Shown here: one piece after another, positions 22,812-32,114 of the stretch
Numbering within the stretch: position 1 is the stretch's first letter
How the letters are laid out: every line of letters begins with the position of its first letter
Assembly: GCF_006517175.1 (NCBI RefSeq)
Contig: NZ_CP041186.1
Coordinates: 7,157,074 to 7,221,073, forward strand
Length of the DNA stretch: 64,000 bases
Origin: Persicimonas caeni
GTDB lineage: Bacteria; Myxococcota_A; Bradymonadia; Bradymonadales; Bradymonadaceae
Direction of reading: 5' to 3'
Notes under the pieces: model-generated
Told to the model about the DNA's origin: nothing
Databases searched by the model: none
Seen by the model: only the letters and a program-made list of their open reading frames with translations
Position numbers and translations under genes: made by a program

Positions 22812-24218
22812 ATGGGCGCACAGGTCGAAAGACGCGAGTTGGTCATCATCGGCGGAGGGCCGGGAGGCTACGCGGCCGCATTCATGGCGGCCGACCTCGG
22901 CTTGCAGGTCGCGCTCGTCGACCCGGAGGCGAATCCGGGAGGCGTGTGCCTGTACCGCGGGTGCATCCCGTCGAAGGCGCTGCTGCACGTCGCCGAATTG
23001 ATCGAGCAGGCCAAGGACGCCTCCGCACTCGGTGTGAGCTTCGGCGAGCCGGAGATTGACGCCGCCAAGCTGCGCGAGTGGAAGGACGGCGTCGTCAACA
23101 AGCTCACCGGCGGGCTCGGCCACCTCGCCGAGCGGCGCGACGTGGAGTACGTCCGCGGCCGGGCGCAGTTCGAGGACCACCGCACGCTTCGCATCGAGGG
23201 GGCCGACGGGCCCGGGCGCATAGAGTTCCGCCACGCGATCATCGCCACCGGCTCCGAGCCCACCGCGCTGCCGGGTCTTCCGCTCGACTCGCACGCCATC
23301 TGGTCTTCCAAAGAGGCGCTCGAACTCTCCGAGGTTCCCGAGCGCCTGCTCGTCGTGGGCGGAGGCTACATCGGCCTCGAGATGGCGACTGTCTACAACG
23401 CACTGGGGAGCGAGGTGACCGTGGTCGAGGCGACGCCGGGGCTCTTGCCCGGGGTCGACCGCGATCTTGTCGAGCCGTTGGCGAAGCGACTGAAAGCGAG
23501 GCTCCACGCGGTGCACCTCGAGACGAAGGTCAGCGACGCCTCCCAGCTAGAGCAGGGCGCCGAGGTCGTGCTCCACGGGCCGGACGTCGACGACGAGAAA
23601 GAGGGGTTCGACCGGATTCTGGTGGCCGTCGGTCGCCGCCCGCGAAGCGTCGGGCTCGGCTTGGAGCATACACGCGTCGAGGTCGGTCCCGACGGGTTCA
23701 TCGTCGTCGACGAGAGCCGCCAGACGACCGAGCCCGCCATCTTCGCCATCGGCGATGTCGTCAGTCAGCCGATGCTCGCTCATAAGGCGCACCACGAGGG
23801 CCGCGTCGCCGCCGAGGTGATCGCCGGACGGAAGGCGCGCTTCGAGCCGCGCGCCATTCCGGCGGTGGTCTTCACCGACCCGGCGGTCGCCTGGTGCGGG
23901 CTGACCGAGGCCCAGGCGCAGGACGAAGGCCGGGAGGTCGAAATCGGTCGGTTCCCTTGGTCGGCCTCCGGTCGTGCACTGACCACCGGGCGCTCCGACG
24001 GACTGACCAAGGTGCTCGTCGACCCGGACTCGCAGAGGGTCCTCGGCGTCGGCATGGTCGGGCCCGGGGCCGGCGAGCTCATCGCCGAGGCAGCCTTGGC
24101 CATCGAGATGGGCGCGCGCGCCGAAGATATCGCGCTTACAATTCATCCACATCCCACGCTGTCCGAGACATTGATGGAGGCGTCGGAAGACGTCTTTGGG
24201 GAAGCCACGCACATTTGA
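22812..24218 (+). CDS. lpdA: Dihydrolipoyl dehydrogenase (E3)
   Basis: The 468-residue flavoprotein has the FAD-binding Rossmann motif IIGGGPGGYAAA near residue 14. The redox-active disulfide is GVCLYRGCIPSKAL, with Cys46 and Cys51. The NAD-binding motif is VVGGGYIGLEMATVYNALG. The second FAD motif is IFAIGDVVSQPMLAHKA. The C-terminal catalytic dyad region is HPHPTLSETLMEA, with His447. It reoxidises the dihydrolipoyl group of E2 with NAD+. It starts 3 bp after aceF and ends 10 bp before the acyl-AMP ligase start. It probably also serves other 2-oxo acid dehydrogenases, since no second copy is visible here. Confidence 0.96.
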   Translation: MGAQVERRELVIIGGGPGGYAAAFMAADLGLQVALVDPEANPGGVCLYRGCIPSKALLHVAELIEQAKDASALGVSFGEPEIDAAKLREWKDGVVNKLTGGLGHLAERRDVEYVRGRAQFEDHRTLRIEGADGPGRIEFRHAIIATGSEPTALPGLPLDSHAIWSSKEALELSEVPERLLVVGGGYIGLEMATVYNALGSEVTVVEATPGLLPGVDRDLVEPLAKRLKARLHAVHLETKVSDASQLEQGAEVVLHGPDVDDEKEGFDRILVAVGRRPRSVGLGLEHTRVEVGPDGFIVVDESRQTTEPAIFAIGDVVSQPMLAHKAHHEGRVAAEVIAGRKARFEPRAIPAVVFTDPAVAWCGLTEAQAQDEGREVEIGRFPWSASGRALTTGRSDGLTKVLVDPDSQRVLGVGMVGPGAGELIAEAALAIEMGARAEDIALTIHPHPTLSETLMEASEDVFGEATHI

Positions 24219-24228
24219 GGTCTTGCCG

Positions 24229-26100
24229 ATGAAAGCACACCGACTCGCCGACAGCAGTCAGTACGCCGACAACTGGACCCTCACCGACGAATTGTGGGCG
24301 ATCCTCGACAGCGGACCTGATCTCCGAGGCGAGTTTCGCTTTCTGGAGGTGGGCGAAGAGCCGATGGTGATGAGTCACCGCGAACTCGTCGAGAACGCCT
24401 CGGCAGTGACGGCTGGGCTCGAGCGGCGTGGGCTGCAGAAGGGCGACTCGGTCGCCGTCATCTTGCCGGAGAATCCAGACTTTCTGCGCGGCTTCTTGGG
24501 CGCGGTGATCGGCGCGATGGTCCCGGTGCCGCTGTTTCCCCCGCTCGGCTTCGGCGGGCTCGACGCCTACGTCGAGCGCAACGCGCGCATCTTGGAGGCG
24601 AGCGGCGCGCGGGTGCTGGTGACGTCGAGGCGCCTGCAAAAGGTGATGTGGTCGCTTATCTCCGAGGTCGACACGCTCGAAGAGGTCGTCTGCATCGAGG
24701 ACCTCGCCGAATCGGGCCCGGCCGATATCACGCGCCCCGGCGTCTCGCCCGACGACCTCTGCTTCTTGCAGTACACCTCCGGGAGTACCGCCGCGCCCAA
24801 AGGCGTGATGGTCACGCACCGAAGCTTGGGCGCGAATATGTATGGCATCGTCCATCAGGGGCTCCAGATCGACTTCGACACGGAGGAGGGTGTGAGCTGG
24901 CTGCCGATGTACCACGACATGGGCCTCATCGGGATGACCCTGGCGCCGCTTAGCACCGGCATGACGATGTCCTTTATCCCGACGCTCGACTTCGTGATGT
25001 ATCCGGAGTGTTGGGTCGAGACGATCTCCGAATACCGCGCGGCGGCGACCTTCGCGCCGAACTTCGCCTACGCGCTGGCGACCAAGAAAATCCCCAAGGA
25101 GAAGGTCGCCGCGCTCGACCTGAGCTGCCTGCGCGTGGCCGGCTGCGGCGCCGAGCCGATTCACCCCGACACGATGCGCTCCTTCAACGAGCACTTCGCC
25201 CCGGCCGGCCTGCGTCCCGAGGCGCTGGTGCCGGCGTACGGCATGGCGGAAGCGACGTTGGCGGTGAGCTTTATCGGCGTCGAGGAGCCCGTCAAAACCG
25301 ACCGTGTCTGCCCAAACGCTTACGAACAGGAGAATGTTGCTCGCCCATTGGGTGGGGTAGATACGGATATGAGCGAGCGCCAAGCGCACGAGTTCGTGAG
25401 TTGCGGGCGTGCGTTTCCCCGCCACAGCGTCAAGATCATGGACGAGGAAGGAAACGTGCTCGGCGACCGTGAGGTCGGCGAGATTGTCTTCGAGGGACCG
25501 AGCGTAGCGGCGGGTTATTATCGCGACGCTGAGAAGACCGCCGAGACCTTTACCGAGCACGGGCTTCGCACCGGCGACCTCGGCTACATGGTCGGCGACG
25601 AACTCTATGTCACCGGCCGAAAGAAGGACCTCATCATCATCAACGGGCGCAACTTCGACCCGCAGACAATCGAGTGGAAAGCTTCGGAGGTGGCCGGTGT
25701 TCGCAAGGGCAACGTCGTTGCCTTCTCGCTGCAGACTCGCGAGAGCGAAGAGCTCGTTGTGATTGCTGAGGCCAAGGGCGACGTCGACCCCGGCCGCATG
25801 GCCCGCGACATCAAGCGCGCGGTCTCCCGCGAGTTGTTCATCAAGGTCTCCCAGGTCGAAATCGTCGGGCGAGCGACGCTGCCGAAGACATCCAGCGGAA
25901 AACTGCAGCGCTCGAAGGCAAAGGAGCAATACCTGAGCGGTGAGCTCGGCAAGACGATGCGCGCCGCCAGCCGCAAGGTCGACGTCACCTCCGTGGGCAA
26001 GCACGTGGCGCGCTCGATGGTCAACCGGATGCGTCACTTCGTGAAACAACGTGTCGGCAACCTCTCGGAAACGTTGCGTTCGATCGTGTTGCCAGACTGA
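24229..26100 (+). CDS. Fatty acyl-AMP ligase (FAAL-type adenylating enzyme)
   Basis: I choose ATG 24229 (MKAHRLADSSQYADNW) over an upstream TTG at 24196 that would overlap lpdA; GAGG lies about 10 bases upstream. The 623-residue ANL-family enzyme has the phosphate loop YTSGSTAAPKGVMVTH (from residue 182), then SWLPMYHDMGLIGM, which is characteristic of fatty acyl-AMP ligases. It also has YGMAEATLAVSF, RTGDLGY and VTGRKKDLIIINGRNFDPQTIEW. FAALs activate fatty acids as acyl-AMP and load them onto an acyl carrier protein, often for lipopeptides, polyketides or modified lipids. No carrier protein is nearby, so acyl-CoA synthesis is an alternative. It is adjacent to the PDH operon and to a FadL/PorV-like barrel gene, which hints at fatty acid handling. 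Confidence 0.88.
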   Translation: MKAHRLADSSQYADNWTLTDELWAILDSGPDLRGEFRFLEVGEEPMVMSHRELVENASAVTAGLERRGLQKGDSVAVILPENPDFLRGFLGAVIGAMVPVPLFPPLGFGGLDAYVERNARILEASGARVLVTSRRLQKVMWSLISEVDTLEEVVCIEDLAESGPADITRPGVSPDDLCFLQYTSGSTAAPKGVMVTHRSLGANMYGIVHQGLQIDFDTEEGVSWLPMYHDMGLIGMTLAPLSTGMTMSFIPTLDFVMYPECWVETISEYRAAATFAPNFAYALATKKIPKEKVAALDLSCLRVAGCGAEPIHPDTMRSFNEHFAPAGLRPEALVPAYGMAEATLAVSFIGVEEPVKTDRVCPNAYEQENVARPLGGVDTDMSERQAHEFVSCGRAFPRHSVKIMDEEGNVLGDREVGEIVFEGPSVAAGYYRDAEKTAETFTEHGLRTGDLGYMVGDELYVTGRKKDLIIINGRNFDPQTIEWKASEVAGVRKGNVVAFSLQTRESEELVVIAEAKGDVDPGRMARDIKRAVSRELFIKVSQVEIVGRATLPKTSSGKLQRSKAKEQYLSGELGKTMRAASRKVDVTSVGKHVARSMVNRMRHFVKQRVGNLSETLRSIVLPD

Positions 26101-26153
26101 CAACCCAACGGTTAGGCTCCGCGAGCACACTCGCTTGAAGCTTCGAGTCGACC

Positions 26154-27350
26154 GTGAAGTTCCTGGTTCCCATTCTGACTTTGGCGCTGCTCGCGCTGGC
26201 CGCCCCGGCCCAGGCGCAACAGGTCACCCGGCCGGTGACCATCGAGTATTACCAGGGCCCGGTGGTCTCCTCGAACCGCCTCATCGGCATGGGTGGCGCG
26301 TTTATCGGCGTCGCCGAAGGCGCCGACGCCCACCTCATCAACCCGGCCTCGTTCGCCACCCGCTATAGCTACACCGTCGACGACTGGTTCGACTACGACT
26401 GGGCGCTCTCGTGGGTGACGATGCCCGAAGGCGGCGACGCCGCGCTCAACTCCGCGCCGGTGGCCGTCGACGTCGACAGCGCGAGCTACGTCGAGCTCGG
26501 CTTCGACCTCAAGTTCGGCCGCTTCGGTCTCGGTCTGCACGCTTCCCCGCACACCTTCGACGAGCGCCTCGGCTGGACCGACCCGGAAGAAGGCGTTCGT
26601 GTCGAGGCGGTCACCTGGACGCAGATGGCCGGCGGCATGGGCCTGGGCTATGCGTTCTACGACGGCCAGCTCATCGTGGGGATGGCCTCCGAGACGATTC
26701 AGTTCGGCGTCGCCGGCGAGGAACTCGAGCGAGACGAACTCTTCCACCTGAGCACCACGCAAGTCTTATGGGGTGGCCTCGCCGCCCCGCACGGCGAGCC
26801 GTGGCGGCTGGGCATGCGCTTTCGGACGCCGGCGGATGAGGAGACCGACGTCGTCGGAAGCGCCGAGGCCTTCCAGTTGCGCCTCGAGCCCGAGCGCGTG
26901 GTCGCGCCCTGGGAAGTCGGCATCGGCGGAAGCTGGCGCTTCGGCGAGCGCGCGTACAACCCGCATTACACCTTCGACAAGAGGAGGCCGAACAGCTCCG
27001 TCGGCGACCGGCGCTACGTCCTCGTCGCTGCCGACCTCATCTTGACGGGCACCACCGACAACGCCATCGGCATCGAGTCGTTCCTCGCCCAGGAGTACGC
27101 GCGCGCCGGCGACGAACTCACGCTGAGCGCCCGCGCCGGCGTGGAGAGCGAGGTGGTGCCGAACCTGCTCCGATTGCGCGCCGGCAGCTATTTCGAGCCG
27201 AGTCGTTACTCGGGTCATCCCGGGCGCTTTCACGGGACGGCCGGAGCCGACCTACGGGTGACGCTGGGGTGGGATTGGCGGCTCAACGCGGCCATCGATG
27301 TGGCGCCCGGGTATCAGAACTTCGGCTTCGGGATTGGGTTTTGGCATTGA
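26154..27350 (+). CDS. Outer-membrane beta-barrel protein, FadL/PorV-like
   Basis: Translation starts at GTG 26154, giving 398 residues with a signal peptide (LVPILTLALLALAAPAQAQ). Right after it comes NRLIGMGGAFIGVAEGADAH with LINPASFATRYSY, the N-terminal signature shared by FadL/OmpP1- and PorV-type barrels. The rest alternates polar and aromatic residues as in beta-strands, and the chain ends in GYQNFGFGIGFWH with aromatic residues near the C-terminus, as usual for BAM substrates. It lies 53 bp after the acyl-AMP ligase gene on the same strand. Hydrophobic-substrate uptake is plausible but unproven. Confidence 0.7.
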   Translation: MKFLVPILTLALLALAAPAQAQQVTRPVTIEYYQGPVVSSNRLIGMGGAFIGVAEGADAHLINPASFATRYSYTVDDWFDYDWALSWVTMPEGGDAALNSAPVAVDVDSASYVELGFDLKFGRFGLGLHASPHTFDERLGWTDPEEGVRVEAVTWTQMAGGMGLGYAFYDGQLIVGMASETIQFGVAGEELERDELFHLSTTQVLWGGLAAPHGEPWRLGMRFRTPADEETDVVGSAEAFQLRLEPERVVAPWEVGIGGSWRFGERAYNPHYTFDKRRPNSSVGDRRYVLVAADLILTGTTDNAIGIESFLAQEYARAGDELTLSARAGVESEVVPNLLRLRAGSYFEPSRYSGHPGRFHGTAGADLRVTLGWDWRLNAAIDVAPGYQNFGFGIGFWH

Positions 27351-27398
27351 GCTAGGGGAATGCATTGGCGTGCCGCCTTGCAAGTTCGTTACGCCATT

Positions 27399-27481
27399 TA
27401 CATAAGCAATTAAGGACATAGGGGTTGCGAATCGTCCAGTCGTTCAGGCTCGCAGCCCCTATGTCCTTAATTGCTTATGTA
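27399..27481. repeat. Long near-perfect palindrome (32-bp arms) between convergent genes
   Basis: Arms at 27399-27430 and 27450-27481 pair at 31 of 32 positions around a 19-nt loop. The arms include AAGCAATTAAGGACATAGGG and its complement, and are much more AT-rich than the surroundings. The element sits between the ends of the barrel gene (27350) and the RND pump gene (27538). It may act as a bidirectional terminator, but its length and composition also fit a REP-like or miniature mobile element. Confidence 0.85.
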
Positions 27482-27537
27482 GAGTGAGCAGCGAGCCAGA
27501 ACCACGCCCCAATACGCAGCCCGTATGGTCCTCCCAA

Positions 27538-30500
27538 TTATGTCACCGCCTCCTTCGCCTTCTTGCTCAACTGCTTCACGTCCTCCACCGCCATATACGC
27601 CGCCGGGACGATCACGAGCGTGATCACCGTCACGAAGAGCACGCCGAAGCCGAGGCTGATGGCCATTGGGATCAAAAAGCGCGCCTGCACCGACGTCTCC
27701 AGGATCATCGGCATGAGGCCAAAGAAGGTCGTCAGCGACGTGAGAAGGATAGGGCGGAAGCGTCTGGCGCCGCCGGAGGCGACCGATTCGAGCGGATCTC
27801 GGCCTTCGCGCCGGTAGTCGTTGACCGCGGCGATGAGCACCAGCGAGTCGTTCACCACCACACCTGCCAGCGCGACGATGCCCAGGATGCTGATTAGGCT
27901 GAGGTCGTAGCCCATGAGCATGTGGCCGCCGAGGGCGCCGACCAGGCCGAACGGAATGGCGAAGAGCACGACGATCGGCTGGGCGTAGCTTCGAAAGGCG
28001 ATGGCCATCAGCGCGAACATGACGAGCAGGGCGATGAGGAAGCCCTTGCCCAGCGCGGCCATCGTCTCGGCTTGCTCTTGCTGCTCGCCGGTCAGCTCGT
28101 ACGAGAGGCCGGGGTAGTCGGCCAAGAGTTCGGGCAGGTAGTTCTGCTCGAGGCTGGCCGTGACCTCGTTGCCGCTGGTGACGTCGGTGTCGACGTCGGC
28201 GGTCACGTCGACCACGCGGCCGCCGCCCTCACGCTCGATGGACGTATAGGAGTGGCCGCGTTCGATATAGGCGGCCTGGTCGAGAGGGATTTCGCCGCCG
28301 TCACGGGTGCGTATGAGCAGATTCTCGACGGTATGCTCGGTCTCGCGTTCGCGCTCCGGGCGGCGCACGTAGACGCGAAGCTCGTGGCGGCCGCGCTGCT
28401 CGCGCTTGGCCTCGGCGCCGAAGAAGTGACTGCGCACCTGTCGGGCGAGCTCCGACTCGGTGATGCCCAGCGCGCGCGCCGCGGGCTTGAGCGTCAGGTC
28501 GAGCTGCTCCTTGCCGCGCTGGAAGCCGTCGTCGATGTCGAAGACCCCATTATAGGTCTCCAAGTGCTCGGCGAGCCGCGAAGCGGCCTCCTCCAAGATG
28601 CGTCGGTCCTCGTGGCGCAGCTCGATGGCCACAGGTTCACCGGCGCTGGCGCCGATGCTGTACTGGAAGCGAAGGCTCTCGGCGCCGGGGATTTCGCCGA
28701 CACGCTCGCGCCATTGCTTGGTGAGCTGTGAGGCGGTGATGTCGCGCTGGCCGGCGTCGACCAGAGAGACTGTGACCTGTGCCAAATGTCCGCCGCTCTG
28801 TGTGGAGACCGCGTCTGGCCCGCCGCCGGCCGCGACGGTGCCGACGTCGGCGTAGATGCCGCGGCCGATCTTGTCGGCGCCGCCGGCATCGTCGAGCACC
28901 GCCCGCGCCTCCCGGATGAGCCTGTCGGTCGCCTCGCGCGTCGTCTCGACCGCCGTGCCGAAGGGCATTTCGAGGCTCACTGAGACCTCGTCGCCCTCGA
29001 TCTTGGGCATGAAGTTGAAGCTGATTCGCCCGCTGTAGACATACGCGCCCGCCAAGACGAGCAGCCCGATGCTCGCGGCGAGGGTGATATACCGGTACCG
29101 CAAGAACTTCTTGGCCGATGGGTAATAGACGTTCTCGACGAAGCTCTCGAGCCAGCCTCCGATCTTCTGCTGGTACCCATGCAGCTTCGCCAAGACCCCC
29201 TCCTTGGCAGGGTCGCCGACGTGGGCGAGGTGCGCGGGAAGGATGGCCAGCGCCTCGACGAGCGAGATGAGCAGAATCGGAATGACGATCAGCGGGATAT
29301 TACGAAAGAATTTACCCGATACGCCGGGCACGAAGAGCATCGGAGTGAACGCGATGATGGTGGTGAGCACCGCGAAGACGACCGGACGCGCCACCTCGCG
29401 CACACCGGCGATCGACGCCTCGAGCTTGCTTCGCCCCTCCTCACGCTGCGCATAGGCAGCCTCACCGGCGACGATGGCGTCGTCGACGACGATGCCGAGG
29501 GTGAGGATGAACGCGAACAGCGAGATCATGTTGATGGAGACGTCGAGCGCGGGCATGAACAAGAACGCGCCCAGGAACGAAATCGGGATGCCCAGGGTGA
29601 CCCAGAAGGCAAGGCGCGCCTCCAGCAACAGCCCCAGCAGCACGATTACCAGCAGAAGACCGAGCGCGGCGTTTTTGATGAGCAGGTTGATACGGCTGTC
29701 GAAAATCTCGGAGCGGTCGTTCCAGATGGCCGCGTCGACGTTAGGCGGCAAGTCGACGCCGTCGAGGTACTCGTGGACCGTCTCGGAGATGTCGAGCGGC
29801 GACTGGTCGCCCACCCGGAACACCTGGACGCTCAGCGCACGCTCGCCGTCGTAATAGGCTTCACGGTCGGTCTCGCGAAACTCGTCGAAGACCATTCCGA
29901 GGTCGCCGACGGTGACCTCGGTGCCGTCGGGCTGGCTCTTGACCACGATATCCAGAAACTCTTCGCCCTGTTTGCGCCGCTCGGTCGTGCGCAGGAGAAT
30001 CTCGCCTTTCTCGGTGCGCACCGCGCCGCCGGGGAGTTCGATGGACGCCTCGCGCACCGCGTCGGCGACCTCCGGAAGGGTCAGGTCGAACCGGCGCAGG
30101 TTCTCCTGAGGCACCTCGATGCTGATTTCCGGCTCGGGAATTCCGGTGATCTCGACCAGCGAGATATTCTCCTTGGCCAAGAGTTCGCTGCGCATCTGCT
30201 CGGCGAGTTGGTGGAGCTTCTTCTCACCGATGTCCCCGTGAAGGATGATGGAGAGCACCTCGCGCCGGTTGCTCGACAGGCTGATGATCGGCCGCTCGGA
30301 GTCCTCCGGAAACGAGGTGATGCGGTCGACCTCGCTCTTGATGTCGTTGAGCGCCTCCTGGTCGTTGGTGTCGAGCATCAACTCTGCGGTGACCACCCCG
30401 ACGCCTTCGGCTGCCGTCGACCGCACCTCCTTGATGCCGTCGACCCCGCGAATGGCCTCTTCGACCGCCAGAACGACACCTTGCTCGACCTCCTCGGGGC

Positions 30501-30723
30501 CGGCGCCGGGGTAGGGCACCTGCACGGTGACGATGTCGAGATCGACCTCGGGGAAGACCTCCTGCTTGACCTGACCAGCCATCAAGAGGCCGCCCACGAT
30601 GAAGACGACCATCAGCAGGTTGGCAAAGACGGTATTTTTGGCCGCCCACGCCAGCGGGCCCTTCTTGCTGACGTCCGATGCTTTGTGCGGCTTGGGACCT
30701 TGCTCGGTCGTGGGCTCAGTCAT
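27538..30723 (-). CDS. RND efflux pump inner-membrane permease 1 (AcrB-like)
   Basis: The start is ATG 30723 (MTEPTTEQGPKPHK), which overlaps the adaptor stop by 8 bp; an upstream in-frame Met at 30783 lies deep in the adaptor gene. The 1061-residue protein has the RND layout of two halves, each one helix, a large periplasmic loop and five helices. TM4 contains GIVVDDAIVAGEAAYAQ with the Asp pair of the proton relay. At the TM10 position where AcrB has Lys940-Asn941, the sequence is VVVNDSLVLI, so that Lys is absent. The porter domain begins FPEVDLDIVTVQVPYPGAGP. It exports drugs, detergents or lipids using the proton gradient; the substrate is unknown. It pairs with the upstream adaptor, but no outer-membrane factor gene is next to it. 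It is a close paralog of the pump at 39707-42898. Confidence 0.93.
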   Translation of the reverse strand: MTEPTTEQGPKPHKASDVSKKGPLAWAAKNTVFANLLMVVFIVGGLLMAGQVKQEVFPEVDLDIVTVQVPYPGAGPEEVEQGVVLAVEEAIRGVDGIKEVRSTAAEGVGVVTAELMLDTNDQEALNDIKSEVDRITSFPEDSERPIISLSSNRREVLSIILHGDIGEKKLHQLAEQMRSELLAKENISLVEITGIPEPEISIEVPQENLRRFDLTLPEVADAVREASIELPGGAVRTEKGEILLRTTERRKQGEEFLDIVVKSQPDGTEVTVGDLGMVFDEFRETDREAYYDGERALSVQVFRVGDQSPLDISETVHEYLDGVDLPPNVDAAIWNDRSEIFDSRINLLIKNAALGLLLVIVLLGLLLEARLAFWVTLGIPISFLGAFLFMPALDVSINMISLFAFILTLGIVVDDAIVAGEAAYAQREEGRSKLEASIAGVREVARPVVFAVLTTIIAFTPMLFVPGVSGKFFRNIPLIVIPILLISLVEALAILPAHLAHVGDPAKEGVLAKLHGYQQKIGGWLESFVENVYYPSAKKFLRYRYITLAASIGLLVLAGAYVYSGRISFNFMPKIEGDEVSVSLEMPFGTAVETTREATDRLIREARAVLDDAGGADKIGRGIYADVGTVAAGGGPDAVSTQSGGHLAQVTVSLVDAGQRDITASQLTKQWRERVGEIPGAESLRFQYSIGASAGEPVAIELRHEDRRILEEAASRLAEHLETYNGVFDIDDGFQRGKEQLDLTLKPAARALGITESELARQVRSHFFGAEAKREQRGRHELRVYVRRPERERETEHTVENLLIRTRDGGEIPLDQAAYIERGHSYTSIEREGGGRVVDVTADVDTDVTSGNEVTASLEQNYLPELLADYPGLSYELTGEQQEQAETMAALGKGFLIALLVMFALMAIAFRSYAQPIVVLFAIPFGLVGALGGHMLMGYDLSLISILGIVALAGVVVNDSLVLIAAVNDYRREGRDPLESVASGGARRFRPILLTSLTTFFGLMPMILETSVQARFLIPMAISLGFGVLFVTVITLVIVPAAYMAVEDVKQLSKKAKEAVT

Positions 30724-32020
30724 GGGAAGGCCCCCCGCCGACGGCCGGCTGCTCTTCGCCATCTGGGGAGCGCTCATCGGCACGACGCAGCTTCATCCCT
30801 TCAACCGCCGTGGCGATGGGGCTGGTCACCACCCGTTCGCCGGGGGCGACGCCCTCGCTGACGAGCACCGTCTCGGTGCGCTCCCAGGCGACCTCGACGT
30901 CGCGAATGTCGAGAGTGTCATCGTCGGCGTAGACGTAGACCTGGTTGCCTCCGTGCAGCGATTCGCGCGGCACTTCCACGAGGTCCTCGGCGGTGGGTCC
31001 CGCAATTTTAACGTCGACGAAGGCGCTCAATAGCAGCGGGATGTCGCGGTTCGACTGAGCTCCTTGGCCGGCGTCGGGCTCGTCCCCGCCGACCTCGTCT
31101 CCGGCGACGGAGCCCTCGGGTTGCTCGAGCCCGAAGGGATTGGGCACCTCGATGATAAGGCGCGCCATGCGCCCCTGCGGGTCGAGGTCACCCTGCAGCT
31201 TGGCGACCCTTCCCACACGCTCGATGGTTCGGCCGCCGACGTCCTGTTCGACCGTCGCCGGCGAGCCTTGCTGTGCGTTGACGCCCGGAATGTTGACGTA
31301 AGATATCTTATCGACTGGCACGGACGTACGTACCCAGAAGGTGTCGGTGCCGACCAATGTGGCGACCTGTGACTGCGTGCTGACCGTTTGGCCCAGATCG
31401 AGTGACTCTGTCTGCACGAACGCGTCGAAGGGTGCGTCGACCTCGGTGCGCTCGAGGGCGAGCTTTGCCTGTTCGAGGCGCGCCTGTGCGGCTTGGACGG
31501 AGACGCGCGCGCTCTTGAGCTGCGGCTTACGGAGGGCGAGCGAGGGGTCTTCGACTCCTTCATCGACTTCGTCTTTGAATAGCTCCCACTCACGCTCGGC
31601 CACCTGGACGCGGCCGCGCTCCTGTTCGAGCTGCGCCCGTGCCTGCTCGAGCTCGGTGCGCCGCTCTTCGACGGCGTTCTCGTAGTCACGAGCGTCGATG
31701 CGAAAGAGCGTCTCTCCCTGTTCGACCACACCGCCGGGCACGAGCTTGTCGTTGACCCAGACCACGCGTCCGGCGACCTGAGGGGTGACCTGGACCGTGC
31801 GCGCCGGAATCACCTCGCCGGCGGATGTGACGTTCAACTGGTGGACGCCTCCCTCGACCGGTTCTGTCTCCACGAGCACGCGGCGCTCACGTGGCTGCTC
31901 GCGCACGGGCTCCTCCTGGGTGACGACGAGCAGCACGCCGCCGCCAATCGCCGCCGCGAGGACGAGCACCGGCAAGCCAAACTTCGCCAGCTTTGTCGCA
32001 ATCGGGTTCTTTGGACTCAT
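30716..32020 (-). CDS. RND efflux periplasmic adaptor (membrane fusion protein) 1
   Basis: The 434-residue protein starts at ATG 32020 with an N-terminal anchor (FGLPVLVLAAAIGGGVLLVV). The AcrA-type order follows: a beta-barrel/lipoyl first half (TSAGEVIPARTVQVTPQVAG, VEQGETLFRIDARDYENAVE), a long alpha-helical hairpin rich in Glu/Gln/Arg (about 105-190), and a second lipoyl half (APFDAFVQTESLDLGQTVST). The C-terminal beta domains end with LVSEGVAPGERVVTSPIATA and GMKLRRADE. It bridges the permease to an outer-membrane channel. Its stop overlaps the permease start by 8 bp, indicating translational coupling. The closest relative in the window is the adaptor at 42891-44159. Confidence 0.92.
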   Translation of the reverse strand: MSPKNPIATKLAKFGLPVLVLAAAIGGGVLLVVTQEEPVREQPRERRVLVETEPVEGGVHQLNVTSAGEVIPARTVQVTPQVAGRVVWVNDKLVPGGVVEQGETLFRIDARDYENAVEERRTELEQARAQLEQERGRVQVAEREWELFKDEVDEGVEDPSLALRKPQLKSARVSVQAAQARLEQAKLALERTEVDAPFDAFVQTESLDLGQTVSTQSQVATLVGTDTFWVRTSVPVDKISYVNIPGVNAQQGSPATVEQDVGGRTIERVGRVAKLQGDLDPQGRMARLIIEVPNPFGLEQPEGSVAGDEVGGDEPDAGQGAQSNRDIPLLLSAFVDVKIAGPTAEDLVEVPRESLHGGNQVYVYADDDTLDIRDVEVAWERTETVLVSEGVAPGERVVTSPIATAVEGMKLRRADERSPDGEEQPAVGGGPSHD

Positions 32021-32114
32021 CTTCAGGTACCTGCAACGAGCGAGTCAGCGCACACGTGCCTGAAGGTAAGTCGGATCGCTTAGAAGCCTAGCGATTATAG
32101 GTGGTTGTGGTGGG

